Origin: a virus
Virus record (IMG/VR): IMGVR_UViG_3300025913_000007
Coordinates: 1-61,285 of that record
Length of the DNA: 61,285 bases
Reading direction: 5' to 3' (one strand)
The position numbers and the translations under genes were made by a program. The first letter of the stretch is position 1. Every line of letters begins with the position of its first letter. The notes under the pieces are model-generated. The model worked only from the letters and a program-made list of their open reading frames with translations, ran no database searches and had not been told where the DNA came from. Below are positions 8,309 through 16,261 of this stretch, piece after piece.

Positions 8309-8870
8309 TTGTAGTTATTTTTCCTTTCCACTCGTCGTCTTTATCTAGGGTAGCTTTAAACAATTGGTTGCTGGAATGATGAAATACAATAATCCCCTCA
8401 GGATTCATAAATCCTGGAGCAGCTTTGCTTCCGTTCTTTCGTAGATCCTCTATAGCCTCTTTAACTGCATCGGTATCGAAAGTGTGCTGCTTCAGTACGG
8501 GTACCACCGATATGCCCGCCTCCTGCGCCTTGTCCCATTTAGCGAAGTCAGACCAGCGATGCACATTGAATAGACTGAACTTACGAGTTTCGAGACCATA
8601 ATTACGTCCTATTCCTTTTCCCCACCACTCTCCGAAGTGGTGACCGGGACCAAGTCGTAGGAGGATGTCTTTGTGTTCCTGAACCCAAGCTGCGAAACCA
8701 TAGTTGTCGTTCCCAGGCGAGATGAGACGATTTCGAGATTGTGCTCCGATTTCCAGCCCATCATCCGAAACAACCACACAAGCATTCGTTCCATCAATCT
8801 TCTCTGTAATTACCGTATTACGAAATAGTCTCGGAATCTTTCCGAATTCCTCGAATTGAAGAGTCGTCAT
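8301..8870 (-). CDS. RNA ligase (Rnl2/RNA_ligase family)
   Basis: This 189-residue protein has nucleotidyltransferase motif I TEKIDGTNA (catalytic Lys), a GAQSRNR motif, HFGEWWGKGIGRNYG (motif III region), NPEGIIVFH (motif IV) and FKATLDKDDEWKGK (motif V). It lacks a C-terminal domain, making it a minimal ligase of the DNA/RNA ligase superfamily. Likely role: sealing RNA such as tRNAs cut by host anticodon nucleases, in keeping with the phage's own tRNA genes. Confidence 0.85.
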   Translation of the reverse strand: MTTLQFEEFGKIPRLFRNTVITEKIDGTNACVVVSDDGLEIGAQSRNRLISPGNDNYGFAAWVQEHKDILLRLGPGHHFGEWWGKGIGRNYGLETRKFSLFNVHRWSDFAKWDKAQEAGISVVPVLKQHTFDTDAVKEAIEDLRKNGSKAAPGFMNPEGIIVFHHSSNQLFKATLDKDDEWKGKITTNA

Positions 8871-9051
8871 TATTCTTTTTATTCTCTCGTTTATCCAGAT
8901 TCTTATTATAGAAGATGCCCATTGGCGGCATACAAGTACATCGATCTCCGCACGACACGAAACAGTATTTGGATCTTACCCAATGACCGGTATCGTCGTA
9001 ATATCCTCCCCTAATGATCTGTACCTCCAGTATGTTCGGAGTAGCACACAT
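8818..9051 (-). CDS. Cys-containing small hypothetical protein
   Basis: This 77-residue frame holds a cysteine cluster (YCFVSCGDRCTCMPPMG) followed by a highly polar tail. It overlaps the ligase start by 53 bases, and the first ATG directly follows an in-frame stop. It fills the gap between exonuclease and ligase. A second frame here (9011-9089) also shows a Cys/His-rich 26-residue end, so the true reading is uncertain. Confidence 0.45.
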   Translation of the reverse strand: MCATPNILEVQIIRGGYYDDTGHWVRSKYCFVSCGDRCTCMPPMGIFYNKNLDKRENKKNNDDSSIRGIRKDSETIS

Positions 9052-9083
9052 GCTCTATTCCATAGTGAGGACAACCCTCATCT

Positions 9084-9926
9084 TCACACAAGTTCGATTG
9101 GACTGTAATTTTTCCAGTAGGATTCTGTTTCTCCTGCTCTAAGAATCCAGAGGAGCTGGGCTTGTTCTTTAAAGTATCGTACAGCCTCGTCGGTATCATT
9201 AAACTGATCTCTATAGATGCCCCAGACTCGTGAGCAAAGCTCTTTTCTCGACCTAGCTCCGCTGAGAACGTTTCCCGCCCTTGATGGTCCGATTCCATTA
9301 ATTCCCGGAACGTTGTCTGTAGCATCGCCCGTGAGCAGTTGCGTATAGAAATTGAAGTCGCCTTGCTTAGGGGTAACTTTGGTAACTGTATCGTTAACCC
9401 AATTGTAATGCCATCCAGATATTTGCAGGAGATCTTTGTCGATGCTAATAGAAACTGAATTCTCAGGCTCTTGGGATAAAGCTCGTCCAATCTCATCATC
9501 AGCCTCGACATTACTGCCGAATACTGCGCCATATTGTTTGACAAGGTAATCTTTTACGTCTTGGAGGTATTTGGGTTTGGGTTGGTTTCGGTTTCCTTTG
9601 TACGGCTTAGTCCTAGCGATATCATGTCGGAAGGTACGGTCGGGTGAAAGGAAGATAGAGACTTTGCTAGGCTCAAGCTTAACCAGAAGTGCATCGATGG
9701 CCGTTTTACACGCCTGTAATGCGAATTCAAGGGGTTGTACCTCTTTTCTGTTCCAGATGATTCCTGTATCTGCTGCTAAATTTAAAGCTTCTCTGTGGCT
9801 CTCAGCAGGCACAAAGTCACTACCTATCTCAACTAGATACTTCGTCTTCTCCGCGCTAGCTGCACATCGGTAGGCGTATATATCGCCATCTACTAAGATA
9901 TGCTTGTTCTTGATTTGGTCTAGCAT
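9084..9926 (-). CDS. 5'-3' exonuclease / FEN-type nuclease
   Basis: This 280-residue protein begins with a PIN-like metal site (ILVDGDIYAYRCA), has acidic clusters at SNVEADDEIGRAL and SISIDKDLLQI, and ends the core with LTGDATDNVPGINGIGPSRAGNVL, a helix-hairpin-helix typical of Pol I N-terminal and T7 gp6/T5 nucleases. It supplies the 5' nuclease missing from the separate polymerase and would remove primers and degrade host DNA. SD TAGGAG precedes the ATG. Confidence 0.9.
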   Translation of the reverse strand: MLDQIKNKHILVDGDIYAYRCAASAEKTKYLVEIGSDFVPAESHREALNLAADTGIIWNRKEVQPLEFALQACKTAIDALLVKLEPSKVSIFLSPDRTFRHDIARTKPYKGNRNQPKPKYLQDVKDYLVKQYGAVFGSNVEADDEIGRALSQEPENSVSISIDKDLLQISGWHYNWVNDTVTKVTPKQGDFNFYTQLLTGDATDNVPGINGIGPSRAGNVLSGARSRKELCSRVWGIYRDQFNDTDEAVRYFKEQAQLLWILRAGETESYWKNYSPIELV

Positions 9927-9932
9927 GTGCTC

Positions 9933-10010
9933 CTAAATGTGCGTCCAATCTTGGCATTCTCTCTGGGCTGCACGCTCGCGACTCCAGATCATTCGGGCGC
10001 TACCCGACAT
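9933..10010 (-). CDS. Possible 25-residue protein
   Basis: A short frame (MSGSARMIWSRERAAQ...) occupies most of the otherwise empty 97 bases between the exonuclease and the next gene and ends just before the exonuclease SD. Arg-rich. Support is only position. Confidence 0.25.
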   Translation of the reverse strand: MSGSARMIWSRERAAQRECQDWTHI

Positions 10011-10023
10011 TCTTCAAAGTGGA

Positions 10024-10266
10024 TTAATTACGGAGACTTAGCTCATCATCTCCATCCAATAGACCCTGCAGGACTGTTGCAGGTGCTACCTGTTCCAAGA
10101 ACTGGCGGTAGGCAAGAGTGACGGCGTGGGTAAACTCCACTACGTTCGTAGTGCGATTAATCACGACGTACATAGGCAGGTCGGTCTCTTCCAAGGCACC
10201 CACGAAAACATCATAGTCGCCTTGAGAGTAGATCGGCGTATCGGAGGCAAGAATAGGCGTCTTCAA
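10024..10266 (-). CDS. Hypothetical protein (80 aa)
   Basis: An 80-residue soluble protein with two predicted strands (YDVFVGALEE, MYVVINRTTNVVEF) and a helix (AVTLAYRQFLEQV). No family recognised. It lies between the exonuclease and the coiled-coil/SSB pair, so a replication-associated role is possible. Confidence 0.65.
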   Translation of the reverse strand: MKTPILASDTPIYSQGDYDVFVGALEETDLPMYVVINRTTNVVEFTHAVTLAYRQFLEQVAPATVLQGLLDGDDELSLRN

Positions 10267-10284
10267 TTTATTTATTATTCCTAA

Positions 10285-10488
10285 TTAATTCAACAGTGCA
10301 GAAATGTTATCAGCAATCCGGTTTGCCCGGTCTCGATTCGCCAGCTCAGAGGCGGCAGCCTCCTGGGCCCGAATCGCGTTTTCAGTCTGAATGATATGGT
10401 TATTGTGGTGCTCCCCTGCGATTGTTCGGAGCTGAGCCACCTTACGGTTAAAGTCGTTTAGAATCGAATCAATAGTTTTTACGAACAT
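10285..10488 (-). CDS. Small coiled-coil protein
   Basis: 67 residues, almost wholly helical with heptad pattern (LRTIAGEHHNNHIIQTENAIRAQEAAASELANRDRANRIADNI). Similar small helical proteins are common in phage early regions. Its ATG overlaps the stop of the putative single-strand binding gene, so the two may work together. Confidence 0.7.
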   Translation of the reverse strand: MFVKTIDSILNDFNRKVAQLRTIAGEHHNNHIIQTENAIRAQEAAASELANRDRANRIADNISALLN

Positions 10489-11048
10489 TAATTCCAGTTA
10501 TCTCCATCACCTACGTCAGGACCAGCAGATTCGATTTCTTTAGTCTCTTTTACTTCCTCCTTCTTCGTTTCTTCCTTACCCATCAGTCGGCTGGTGTACT
10601 TATCGAGGAGGGTCCAGAGGAACTCTTCTCGCTTAGCTGCTGCGGGGAGCTTGATGACTTCGTTACGGAGGGCGAGATCGATGAAACTAATCGCTGTATT
10701 TCGGGATGCTCCGAGTTCTCGAAGGCGATCATTAGCAACATCTCGAGCCTCCTTATTCGACCAGTACTGGTCTTTAGTAAGGCCTCCAGCGTTCGAACTC
10801 TCTGATGCAACCTGTGATGCGCTCGAAGCAGGAGCAACTTCTCCCTCTGGTACGATCTCGATAGGACCATCGACTTCCTTGTATCCTCGTGAGTTCGTCG
10901 CATCGTGGAATCGGACATACGTACCTTCCCTCGGTGGGCGCTTTACACCCGTACCAAATGAACCCTGAACACCTTTGAGACCAAAGCTGTAGAACGTCTT
11001 ATTCCCAAACTTGTTCTCGAAAATCTTAGAAACTACACCCTGCTGCAT
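10488..11048 (-). CDS. Putative single-stranded DNA-binding protein
   Basis: This 186-residue protein starts with a beta-rich section (VSKIFENKFGNKTFYSFGLKGVQGSFGTG, TYVRFHD) compatible with an OB fold, then a helical middle, a Lys/Glu-rich linker and a strongly acidic end (GPDVGDGDNWN). An acidic C-terminal tail is typical of phage and bacterial SSBs, where it contacts polymerase and helicase. Location between the exonuclease and polymerase supports this; no direct family match can be shown. Confidence 0.5.
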   Translation of the reverse strand: MQQGVVSKIFENKFGNKTFYSFGLKGVQGSFGTGVKRPPREGTYVRFHDATNSRGYKEVDGPIEIVPEGEVAPASSASQVASESSNAGGLTKDQYWSNKEARDVANDRLRELGASRNTAISFIDLALRNEVIKLPAAAKREEFLWTLLDKYTSRLMGKEETKKEEVKETKEIESAGPDVGDGDNWN

Positions 11049-11311
11049 TATTTATATTTTACCTTTGTTATTTTTTTAATCATACCATTAGGAATATTGA
11101 AGATCCCTGCGTACCCAATCTGATCTCGATGGAGTCCTCGTCCTTGAGCTAGCGCTATACTGTCCTTAGTCTTAGATATTACGAACCCAACCGAAATCAC
11201 TTTAGCCTTATTTTTAGATTCTTCTAGGGCTTCTTCCGTTCCCATCCACCCATCATGGGACCACGCATCGTCCCACTCTACAATCACCAAATCGTCTGCT
11301 TTTACTACCAC
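11048..11311 (-). CDS. Conserved phage protein, SH3-like barrel candidate
   Basis: This 87-residue protein reads DDLVIVEWDDAWSHDGWMG, KAKVISVGFVISKTKDSIALAQG and GYAGIFNIPNGMIKKITKV, a run of short strands like small beta-barrel phage proteins. It has one-base overlap with the putative SSB gene. Function unknown. Confidence 0.65.
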   Translation of the reverse strand: MVVKADDLVIVEWDDAWSHDGWMGTEEALEESKNKAKVISVGFVISKTKDSIALAQGRGLHRDQIGYAGIFNIPNGMIKKITKVKYK

Positions 11312-11318
11312 AACCCTC

Positions 11319-11666
11319 CTACCACCAATGTAGGTCCCTTATCCGTTTCTTAGCTTCTTTCTCCGTCATCTTCTCTTTCTTATTGTCTTTAGACACCTCC
11401 TTTTTGGGAAAGTTCACATTTTTCGCATCATCCGCATCATTTTTCTTAAGTTTCTTCGGCTCTCTGTCCGGGTGCGGCAGCTTTCCACCCACTCCGCTAT
11501 GCAACGGACCATCAAAACTAGCACCAGAGGGAGGCAGATCGCGCCTAGGACTGCTAGGCTTACTACTATCCCCGTCGGGATTGTGATTGACAAATCTTGG
11601 GTCATTGCTTAAATCCACCATAGATTGACGACACATAGGACATTCCGCGTATTTAACCTCCTTCAC
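11319..11666 (-). CDS. Zinc-knuckle protein with disordered basic tail
   Basis: Chosen start is GTG 11666 (115 residues), because GTGA overlaps the stop of the upstream membrane peptide and AAGGA lies at good spacing; a TTG at 11717 would add 17 residues. The N-terminus has YAECPMCRQSM; the rest is Pro/Ser/Lys-rich and likely disordered, ending MTEKEAKKRIRDLHWW. Function unknown. Confidence 0.55.
   Translation of the reverse strand: MKEVKYAECPMCRQSMVDLSNDPRFVNHNPDGDSSKPSSPRRDLPPSGASFDGPLHSGVGGKLPHPDREPKKLKKNDADDAKNVNFPKKEVSKDNKKEKMTEKEAKKRIRDLHWW
11414..11605 (-). CDS. Overprinted single-pass membrane protein
   Basis: This 63-residue frame lies wholly inside the zinc-knuckle gene in another frame. 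It has a clear transmembrane segment (TGIVVSLAVLGAICLPLVLVLM) followed by a basic cytoplasmic-type tail, and GGTGGA 8 bases before ATG 11605. The other frame is low-complexity over the same stretch, which favours this one being real, but both may be used. Confidence 0.4.
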   Translation of the reverse strand: MTQDLSITIPTGIVVSLAVLGAICLPLVLVLMVRCIAEWVESCRTRTESRRNLRKMMRMMRKM

Positions 11667-11773
11667 CAGCCCAATCCTTTCAAAAGTGCATACATTAGGG
11701 CTCGAGAAAGTAGCCAAAAAGCTAGAAGACCCCCGACAATTATCCCACCAATAAATAGAAGAATATTAGTCAC
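11663..11773 (-). CDS. 36-residue membrane peptide
   Basis: GTG start at 11773 with AGGAG 8 bases upstream; the product MTNILLFIGGIIVGGLLAFWLLS... is a single transmembrane helix. The start overlaps the stop of the upstream frame (GTGA) and its own stop overlaps the next start (GTGA), a three-gene coupled chain. Confidence 0.6.
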   Translation of the reverse strand: MTNILLFIGGIIVGGLLAFWLLSRALMYALLKGLGW

Positions 11774-12021
11774 GAACTGACTCCTGTCTCTAAAAGGCAA
11801 TACGAGCAAGGAATGCTTCTACCACAATGAATACATTTAAGGCTATTAGGCTGCTTGTCTAAAGTACTCGTCCGGGTCCAAGTCGTACTTTCGTTCGCTT
11901 CCTTTTGACCAGTGGGTTCCGACTTTTGTTTCCGTACCGAGAGGTACCGTAAAACGAATGGAGTACACACGATCAAGGAAAGCGAACACCAGACTAGTAA
12001 AACAATACTCACAGATTTCAC
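11770..12021 (-). CDS. Membrane-anchored CxxC protein overlapping the polymerase gene
   Basis: This 83-residue frame starts at GTG 12021 with GAGGAG 7 bases upstream and overlaps the 3' end of the polymerase gene by 176 bases. It has an N-terminal hydrophobic helix (VSIVLLVWCSLSLIVCTPFVL) and, beyond the polymerase stop, CIHCGRSIPCSYC, a zinc or disulfide motif. Its stop overlaps the start of the 36-residue membrane peptide, which supports real translation. Confidence 0.5.
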   Translation of the reverse strand: MKSVSIVLLVWCSLSLIVCTPFVLRYLSVRKQKSEPTGQKEANESTTWTRTSTLDKQPNSLKCIHCGRSIPCSYCLLETGVSS

Positions 12022-13834
12022 GAAAGATCTCCTCTTCTTCGGGTGGAATTTCAGCGATCACCGAGTCGTGTACGGTGTTAACCAGAAAACCCTTGAGTCC
12101 AAGGGATTTGAAGTAATGCCATGTGTAGACAAGAGCAATCGGAATAATTTCGGCTGTAGCGAGGGATTGAACTGGATAATTAAAGATCGACGTCCGATTT
12201 TTAATGTAACCTTTCCCGCCTCTCGGACCGACTTCAAGTTTAGTGTCGGGCCAATAGAAGATAAGACCACACTCGGTAACGAGTTTCTTATCACGAAGGA
12301 CTTTATAGCTCCATCCTTCTTGAACTGTGTAGATGCCATTATATTTCTCCTGAAAGAAACGATAGTAAGCCTTTTCTTCAGCAGTACCGCTCATACCTCC
12401 GTAAAGAGGTTTGAAGGTAAAAGGCTTAACATCGCTCCTTTCGTCTTTCGTTATTAACTCCCTGATTTTCTTAAGAATAATCTCCGCAGTCTGATAATGC
12501 GCATCGAACTTAGGGTTACGAATATCTGCCAGCGCAACTGGATCTCTACCCAGATGGGCTGCCACACGGAACTCCAACTGAGCCCCGTCCGCCTCACCGA
12601 CCAACCAGCCCGGATGTCTAGCCTTAAACAGTTTCTTGAGATCCCTTGCAATATTCTGGATCTGGACTTTATATTTCTTACCAGAACTCGCAAGACGATG
12701 GGTCTGTGTAATAGCTTGATTAATAGACGCATAAAGAAGCCCGCCCTCTTCATCGCAACAAGCTAGAAGCTTCTCTAAGAAGTTGAGGCGGAACTGGAGC
12801 TGGCCGTACTTACCGAATCTCTCAGCGAAAGCAGTCTGCTCTGGAGTCGTACATTGTAGCCGTTCAATAGACTCAGCATCCGTTCTACGTCCGTTAGCCG
12901 GTGTGCGATCCGGCTTACCGTTTCGGGTGAGTTCTGCAAATCCGAGCTTATCGTAGAGAAATCCAGCAACCTGTTTTGGAGATCCGAGATTAATGCCTCC
13001 AGTGAACTTAGATAACTCTCCGTCCGCAACTGCAAATTCTCTGGCGGCTTTCTCATACTCTTCTTTTACCAGTACCGGATCTAGTTGGAGTCCGTTTAAT
13101 TCTATATCCGCCAATACTGGAGTCGTAATACACCGCGTATACATGACCCCCACGAGACCGGTAGCTTCCAACTCTTTCCGCTGCTGCAGGAATATCTGGT
13201 GGCATAGGTTCGTGTCCTGGCAACCGTACTCTACTAGCCATTGTTCCGGGATCTCTGTCGGATCAACCCCCGAAGAAATGAGGCTACTAACGAGTCCTTC
13301 CTTGCCTGATCCAATCCCTCGTCGTTTAGCCACTGAGTCAAGATCGAAAGGCCGGCGTCTGTTTCCCGCAAGAACGTACTCTCCGAGAACAGTGTCCCAA
13401 GGGAGGATTCGGGAGATGTCCACTCCGCATCTTGTGAGCCACTGAAGTTCAAACTTAGCGAAGTGGGCGACAATGAAATCAGCAGAGCGTATAGCTTCAA
13501 CCAGCTCTCCCTGCTCAAACTCACTCCCGAATTTGAACGACACACCACCAAGTGCATTGGATCTTGGTGCTCCCAGCCTGGCTGAATTCTTGTGGCCCGG
13601 ACCGAGAATCCATGTTGCGAGCACCATCCGGTTAGTCGGGTTACCTGCGAACCCCTTATCCAGATTCGTAGTTTCAAAGTCGAGGCAGATGTAGTTTTCG
13701 GACTCATATATTCTCGGATCTAGATTAGTTAGGAAGTTAGGAAGTTCAACGGATCGGAAAGCTCCTTTATTGCTTCCAGCCTTTTGCGAACGTTGTCGTT
13801 CCACCGATTCACATTTACCCTCAGCGCTTCGCAT
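11846..13834 (-). CDS. DNA polymerase, family A (replicative)
   Basis: This 662-residue enzyme has 3'-5' exonuclease motifs ICLDFETTNL (Exo I), VAHFAKFELQWL (Exo II) and YGCQDTNL (Exo III), then palm/finger motifs EADGAQLEFRVAAHL (A), RSDVKPFTFKPLYGG (B) and TVHDSVIAEI (C). In motif B the residue equivalent to E. coli Pol I 762 is Phe. There is no 5' nuclease domain; that activity is the separate gene at 9084. Start ATG 13834 overlaps the preceding small gene by 106 bases; a GTG at 13804 is an alternative. Expected to copy the phage genome with the helicase and primase encoded just upstream. Confidence 0.95.
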   Translation of the reverse strand: MRSAEGKCESVERQRSQKAGSNKGAFRSVELPNFLTNLDPRIYESENYICLDFETTNLDKGFAGNPTNRMVLATWILGPGHKNSARLGAPRSNALGGVSFKFGSEFEQGELVEAIRSADFIVAHFAKFELQWLTRCGVDISRILPWDTVLGEYVLAGNRRRPFDLDSVAKRRGIGSGKEGLVSSLISSGVDPTEIPEQWLVEYGCQDTNLCHQIFLQQRKELEATGLVGVMYTRCITTPVLADIELNGLQLDPVLVKEEYEKAAREFAVADGELSKFTGGINLGSPKQVAGFLYDKLGFAELTRNGKPDRTPANGRRTDAESIERLQCTTPEQTAFAERFGKYGQLQFRLNFLEKLLACCDEEGGLLYASINQAITQTHRLASSGKKYKVQIQNIARDLKKLFKARHPGWLVGEADGAQLEFRVAAHLGRDPVALADIRNPKFDAHYQTAEIILKKIRELITKDERSDVKPFTFKPLYGGMSGTAEEKAYYRFFQEKYNGIYTVQEGWSYKVLRDKKLVTECGLIFYWPDTKLEVGPRGGKGYIKNRTSIFNYPVQSLATAEIIPIALVYTWHYFKSLGLKGFLVNTVHDSVIAEIPPEEEEIFREICEYCFTSLVFAFLDRVYSIRFTVPLGTETKVGTHWSKGSERKYDLDPDEYFRQAA

Positions 13835-14079
13835 TCTTTCTTCTTATTTTCTAATTCTTGCTTTAATTCTTGATAAAGCTCTAACGGAAATGCTTTATTG
13901 CTTTCGTCTAGAATTGCACATTCTCGTACTTTATTATTATATCGTCGGACTACTTCAGCTATGGTCAAACAATTCGGATTGCAGCAAGTATGCAGTTCCT
14001 TGAAAAGATCTTCATCAGACAGATCTCCTAGTATTCCTTTACTAGGGCATTCGTCTTCTTTCAGGTCTAGGTAACTCAT
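13729..14079 (-). CDS. Coiled-coil protein with SDEDLF motif
   Basis: 116 residues: an N-terminal LGDLSDEDLFKELHTCC segment, a Cys cluster (CCNPNC), then a long coiled coil (LELYQELKQELENKKKECEALRVNVNRW). The SDE(D/A)L(F/Y) motif recurs in the two neighbouring genes, suggesting they are diverged duplicates. Confidence 0.65.
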   Translation of the reverse strand: MSYLDLKEDECPSKGILGDLSDEDLFKELHTCCNPNCLTIAEVVRRYNNKVRECAILDESNKAFPLELYQELKQELENKKKECEALRVNVNRWNDNVRKRLEAIKELSDPLNFLTS

Positions 14080-14092
14080 AGTATGCCTCTCA

Positions 14093-14284
14093 TCAATGTT
14101 CCCCTAGATTTTCATTAAGAAGCTCTACGTAATCTGCCTTAAGCTTCTTATATCTCCTCCACAGTTCATTATTGAGCTTCCGTAGAGCTATGGCTTCGTT
14201 CTCAACGAGAGTTTCTAATCCTCTAGCTCTATCGTAGAGGGCTTCATCTGAGATAGTCCCTAGATCAGATTTCGGAGTAATCAT
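14093..14284 (-). CDS. Small helical protein with SDEALY motif
   Basis: 63 residues from ATG 14284 (an ATG at 14302 adds six). LGTISDEALYDRARGLETL is followed by a helix-rich basic/acidic section (LWRRYKKLKADYVELLNENL). Paralogous in part to the 13729 and 14265 genes. Confidence 0.6.
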   Translation of the reverse strand: MITPKSDLGTISDEALYDRARGLETLVENEAIALRKLNNELWRRYKKLKADYVELLNENLGEH

Positions 14285-14501
14285 TGAGATCCATCTTGGC
14301 ATTTTCGTAGCGAGCTACTAGCTCTTCAAAAGCTTTTGCTTGCTCGTCTTGCATACCTCCTATTGAGGCCATTTCTCGAGCGTAGGTATACAGATCTTCA
14401 TCCGACATAGCCGGGAGAGGATTAACCTTCTCCATTGGCTTAGGACTATCTAGACCCTCTAGTTGGGCTGCTAGTCGTTTCTGCACGGACTTGGATGTCA
14501 T
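14265..14501 (-). CDS. Small helical protein with SDEDLY motif
   Basis: 78 residues, LPAMSDEDLYTYAREMASIGG followed by a helix (QAKAFEELVARYENAKMDLND). Third member of the local motif family. Its ATG overlaps the stop of the 58-residue gene (ATGA). Confidence 0.65.
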   Translation of the reverse strand: MTSKSVQKRLAAQLEGLDSPKPMEKVNPLPAMSDEDLYTYAREMASIGGMQDEQAKAFEELVARYENAKMDLNDYSEI

Positions 14502-14674
14502 ACCAGCTCCATAATTTTCTGTTGAAAATAGTCAGCTCTTTCCATGCAATCTTTACGAGCCTGTTCGTCTCCCTTTTCTCTGGCGTCAGCCGCCTCTTCT
14601 CCCCACGTATTTCGGCATTCCCGATAATATTTGAGCTGTTCTTCCAATCGCTGTTTCAGATTGAGACTAGTCAT
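14498..14674 (-). CDS. 58-residue coiled-coil protein
   Basis: MTSLNLKQRLEEQLKYYREC... continues as charged helix (EEAADAREKGDEQARKDCMERADYFQQ). Both ends are ATGA overlaps with neighbours, strong evidence of a real gene. Function unknown. Confidence 0.7.
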   Translation of the reverse strand: MTSLNLKQRLEEQLKYYRECRNTWGEEAADAREKGDEQARKDCMERADYFQQKIMELV

Positions 14675-14895
14675 TTGAACGATACCTTTGGAATAGTATT
14701 ACGAGCTTTTTTCCAAGAAGCCCAGGCTACATCAACGAATTTATCTGTGTAAAAACCAGAAGGATTCTTCTCCATGGGATTAAAAGGTTCTTGCGCAGAT
14801 TTGTACCATCCCTCGAACTCTCGTTGTTCTGCATCCCAATCAATACCTGGTCTACGCTGCGCGGGCACCCGCCTTTGAGCTGAACGGTTCGTCAT
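14671..14895 (-). CDS. Conserved small phage protein (74 aa)
   Basis: Basic N-terminus (RSAQRRVPAQRRPG) and a motif FEGWYKSAQ ... FVDVAWASWKKARN common in phage proteins near replication genes. Coupled to neighbours by ATGA and TAATG overlaps. Function unknown. Confidence 0.7.
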   Translation of the reverse strand: MTNRSAQRRVPAQRRPGIDWDAEQREFEGWYKSAQEPFNPMEKNPSGFYTDKFVDVAWASWKKARNTIPKVSFK

Positions 14896-15053
14896 TAGCG
14901 ATCCCTGTCGGTCAATTGATCGATTACTTCCTTAAAGGCGCTAGATCGCCCGTCATGCCACGACTGATTTTTAGCTAGAATTAACTGCTCACGCAGCCCT
15001 TTGATTTCCTTTTTCAGCGCCTTTATCTGATCCTTGGGTGAAGTTTTGATCAT
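14895..15053 (-). CDS. 52-residue coiled-coil protein
   Basis: MIKTSPKDQIKALKKEIKGL... is a short coiled coil with a basic, polar end. It overlaps the 3' end of the helicase gene by 65 bases and its stop overlaps the next ATG (TAATG). Confidence 0.6.
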   Translation of the reverse strand: MIKTSPKDQIKALKKEIKGLREQLILAKNQSWHDGRSSAFKEVIDQLTDRDR

Positions 15054-16260
15054 TAGCTGCCTCTACTACCTTTGAAAGTGCAGGTTGTACGATGATCTCT
15101 AGAGGATTGTGCCTCCCCGAGATCTTGTTCTTCGGGAAACTGAGCATTCTCATACCCATCTTTTCCATCTCGTCATCGGCACCAATACCGATCATCACAT
15201 CCATCTGGCCCGGTATCCCAATATTGCTACTATCGACGTCGCCCCGGTTGAGTACTCGTTTTCCACTTGCCGAATCAGCAGCCTGCGACACCGAGATGAC
15301 AACGACTCCCATAGATTTCGCGAGATTACGCGCCTCTGTAGCGGCTTTTTCCAAAGCCTGAGTGCGATTTTCGCTATCAACGTCGATATTGCGAAGCTGA
15401 TCGAGGACCACCACTTGTGGTTTGAATTTATCGACCAGACTGCGGATCTTTCTAAAATTTCCAGGAGCCAACGGAGCAAATATGACATTCTTGTAGTTCC
15501 TCTTATCTAGTCTACGTTGAGCTTCTGCGGGATCACTGAGGACCTGTCTCTTATCGAGATTGGTGAGCCGAGTGATGTACCGCATCTGCAGGTCTGCGAC
15601 CGGGTCTTCGTTTCCCACATATAGAGTCCGCAATCCTTGCATCGTGAACCCCGCCACCATGTTGATGACGACGAGGGTCTTTCCCATTTCCGTCGGAGCA
15701 AAGACCAGAATGTGATGGCCAGGGCGGACGCCTCCATCTAAGTGCTCGGTGAGCTGTTTTGGTAGTAGCTTAATAAGGCCGTCGGTGTTAAACGACTTCC
15801 GTACCAGCGATTCGACGGTAAAGTCTTCGGGCTCTTCATCATCTTGCTTATCGTTAAGGGCTGAGTGCTCGGTAAGCTCCATATAAGAGCGAATGAGCTT
15901 TTGAACCTCGGATCCGGTCTCACCCTTAGCAAAGCTGTTCGCGAGCTTGAGACCAATGCGATAAGCTTTGACTTCCCGAATTTCCCTAAGAACATTTCCT
16001 CCAGAGACGTCCGGAAGGCTGGAGAGGATTGACTTAACAGTATCCTCAAGTTTCGGAGACTGGCTTTGTCGCGCGAAGCGGTCGGCAAGGATCTCCACAT
16101 CGACATTAGTAGCTTGCGAATCGGTGGCATAGTATTCCCCTACCAGATCAATTAGATGGAGCGTTATGGAATCGAAATCAGAGCGATCAAGAATTTCTTT
16201 AGATTCTTCATAGCTCTTGCGATCCTTTACGAACGCCGCTAATATCTTCCGTTCCTGCAT
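14989..16260 (-). CDS. DnaB-like replicative helicase
   Basis: 423 residues. An N-terminal helical domain (about 1-150) precedes a RecA-type core: Walker A FAPTEMGKTLVVINM (the first Gly of GxxxxGK is Ala, as in several phage DnaB proteins), Walker B VVVLDQLRNID, and later VVISVSQAAD (motif H3-like) and GDVDSSNIGIPGQMDVMIGI. It would unwind DNA as a hexamer ahead of the family A polymerase, with the primase encoded upstream as a separate protein. Confidence 0.9.
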   Translation of the reverse strand: MQERKILAAFVKDRKSYEESKEILDRSDFDSITLHLIDLVGEYYATDSQATNVDVEILADRFARQSQSPKLEDTVKSILSSLPDVSGGNVLREIREVKAYRIGLKLANSFAKGETGSEVQKLIRSYMELTEHSALNDKQDDEEPEDFTVESLVRKSFNTDGLIKLLPKQLTEHLDGGVRPGHHILVFAPTEMGKTLVVINMVAGFTMQGLRTLYVGNEDPVADLQMRYITRLTNLDKRQVLSDPAEAQRRLDKRNYKNVIFAPLAPGNFRKIRSLVDKFKPQVVVLDQLRNIDVDSENRTQALEKAATEARNLAKSMGVVVISVSQAADSASGKRVLNRGDVDSSNIGIPGQMDVMIGIGADDEMEKMGMRMLSFPKNKISGRHNPLEIIVQPALSKVVEAANDQNFTQGSDKGAEKGNQRAA

Positions 16261-16261
16261 A

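Noticed and set aside
9011-9089. 26-residue Cys/His frame (LCEDEGCPHYGIEHVCY...)
   Set aside because: Attractive metal-like pattern, but it would need a TTG start inside the exonuclease end and competes with the 77-residue frame; evidence insufficient.
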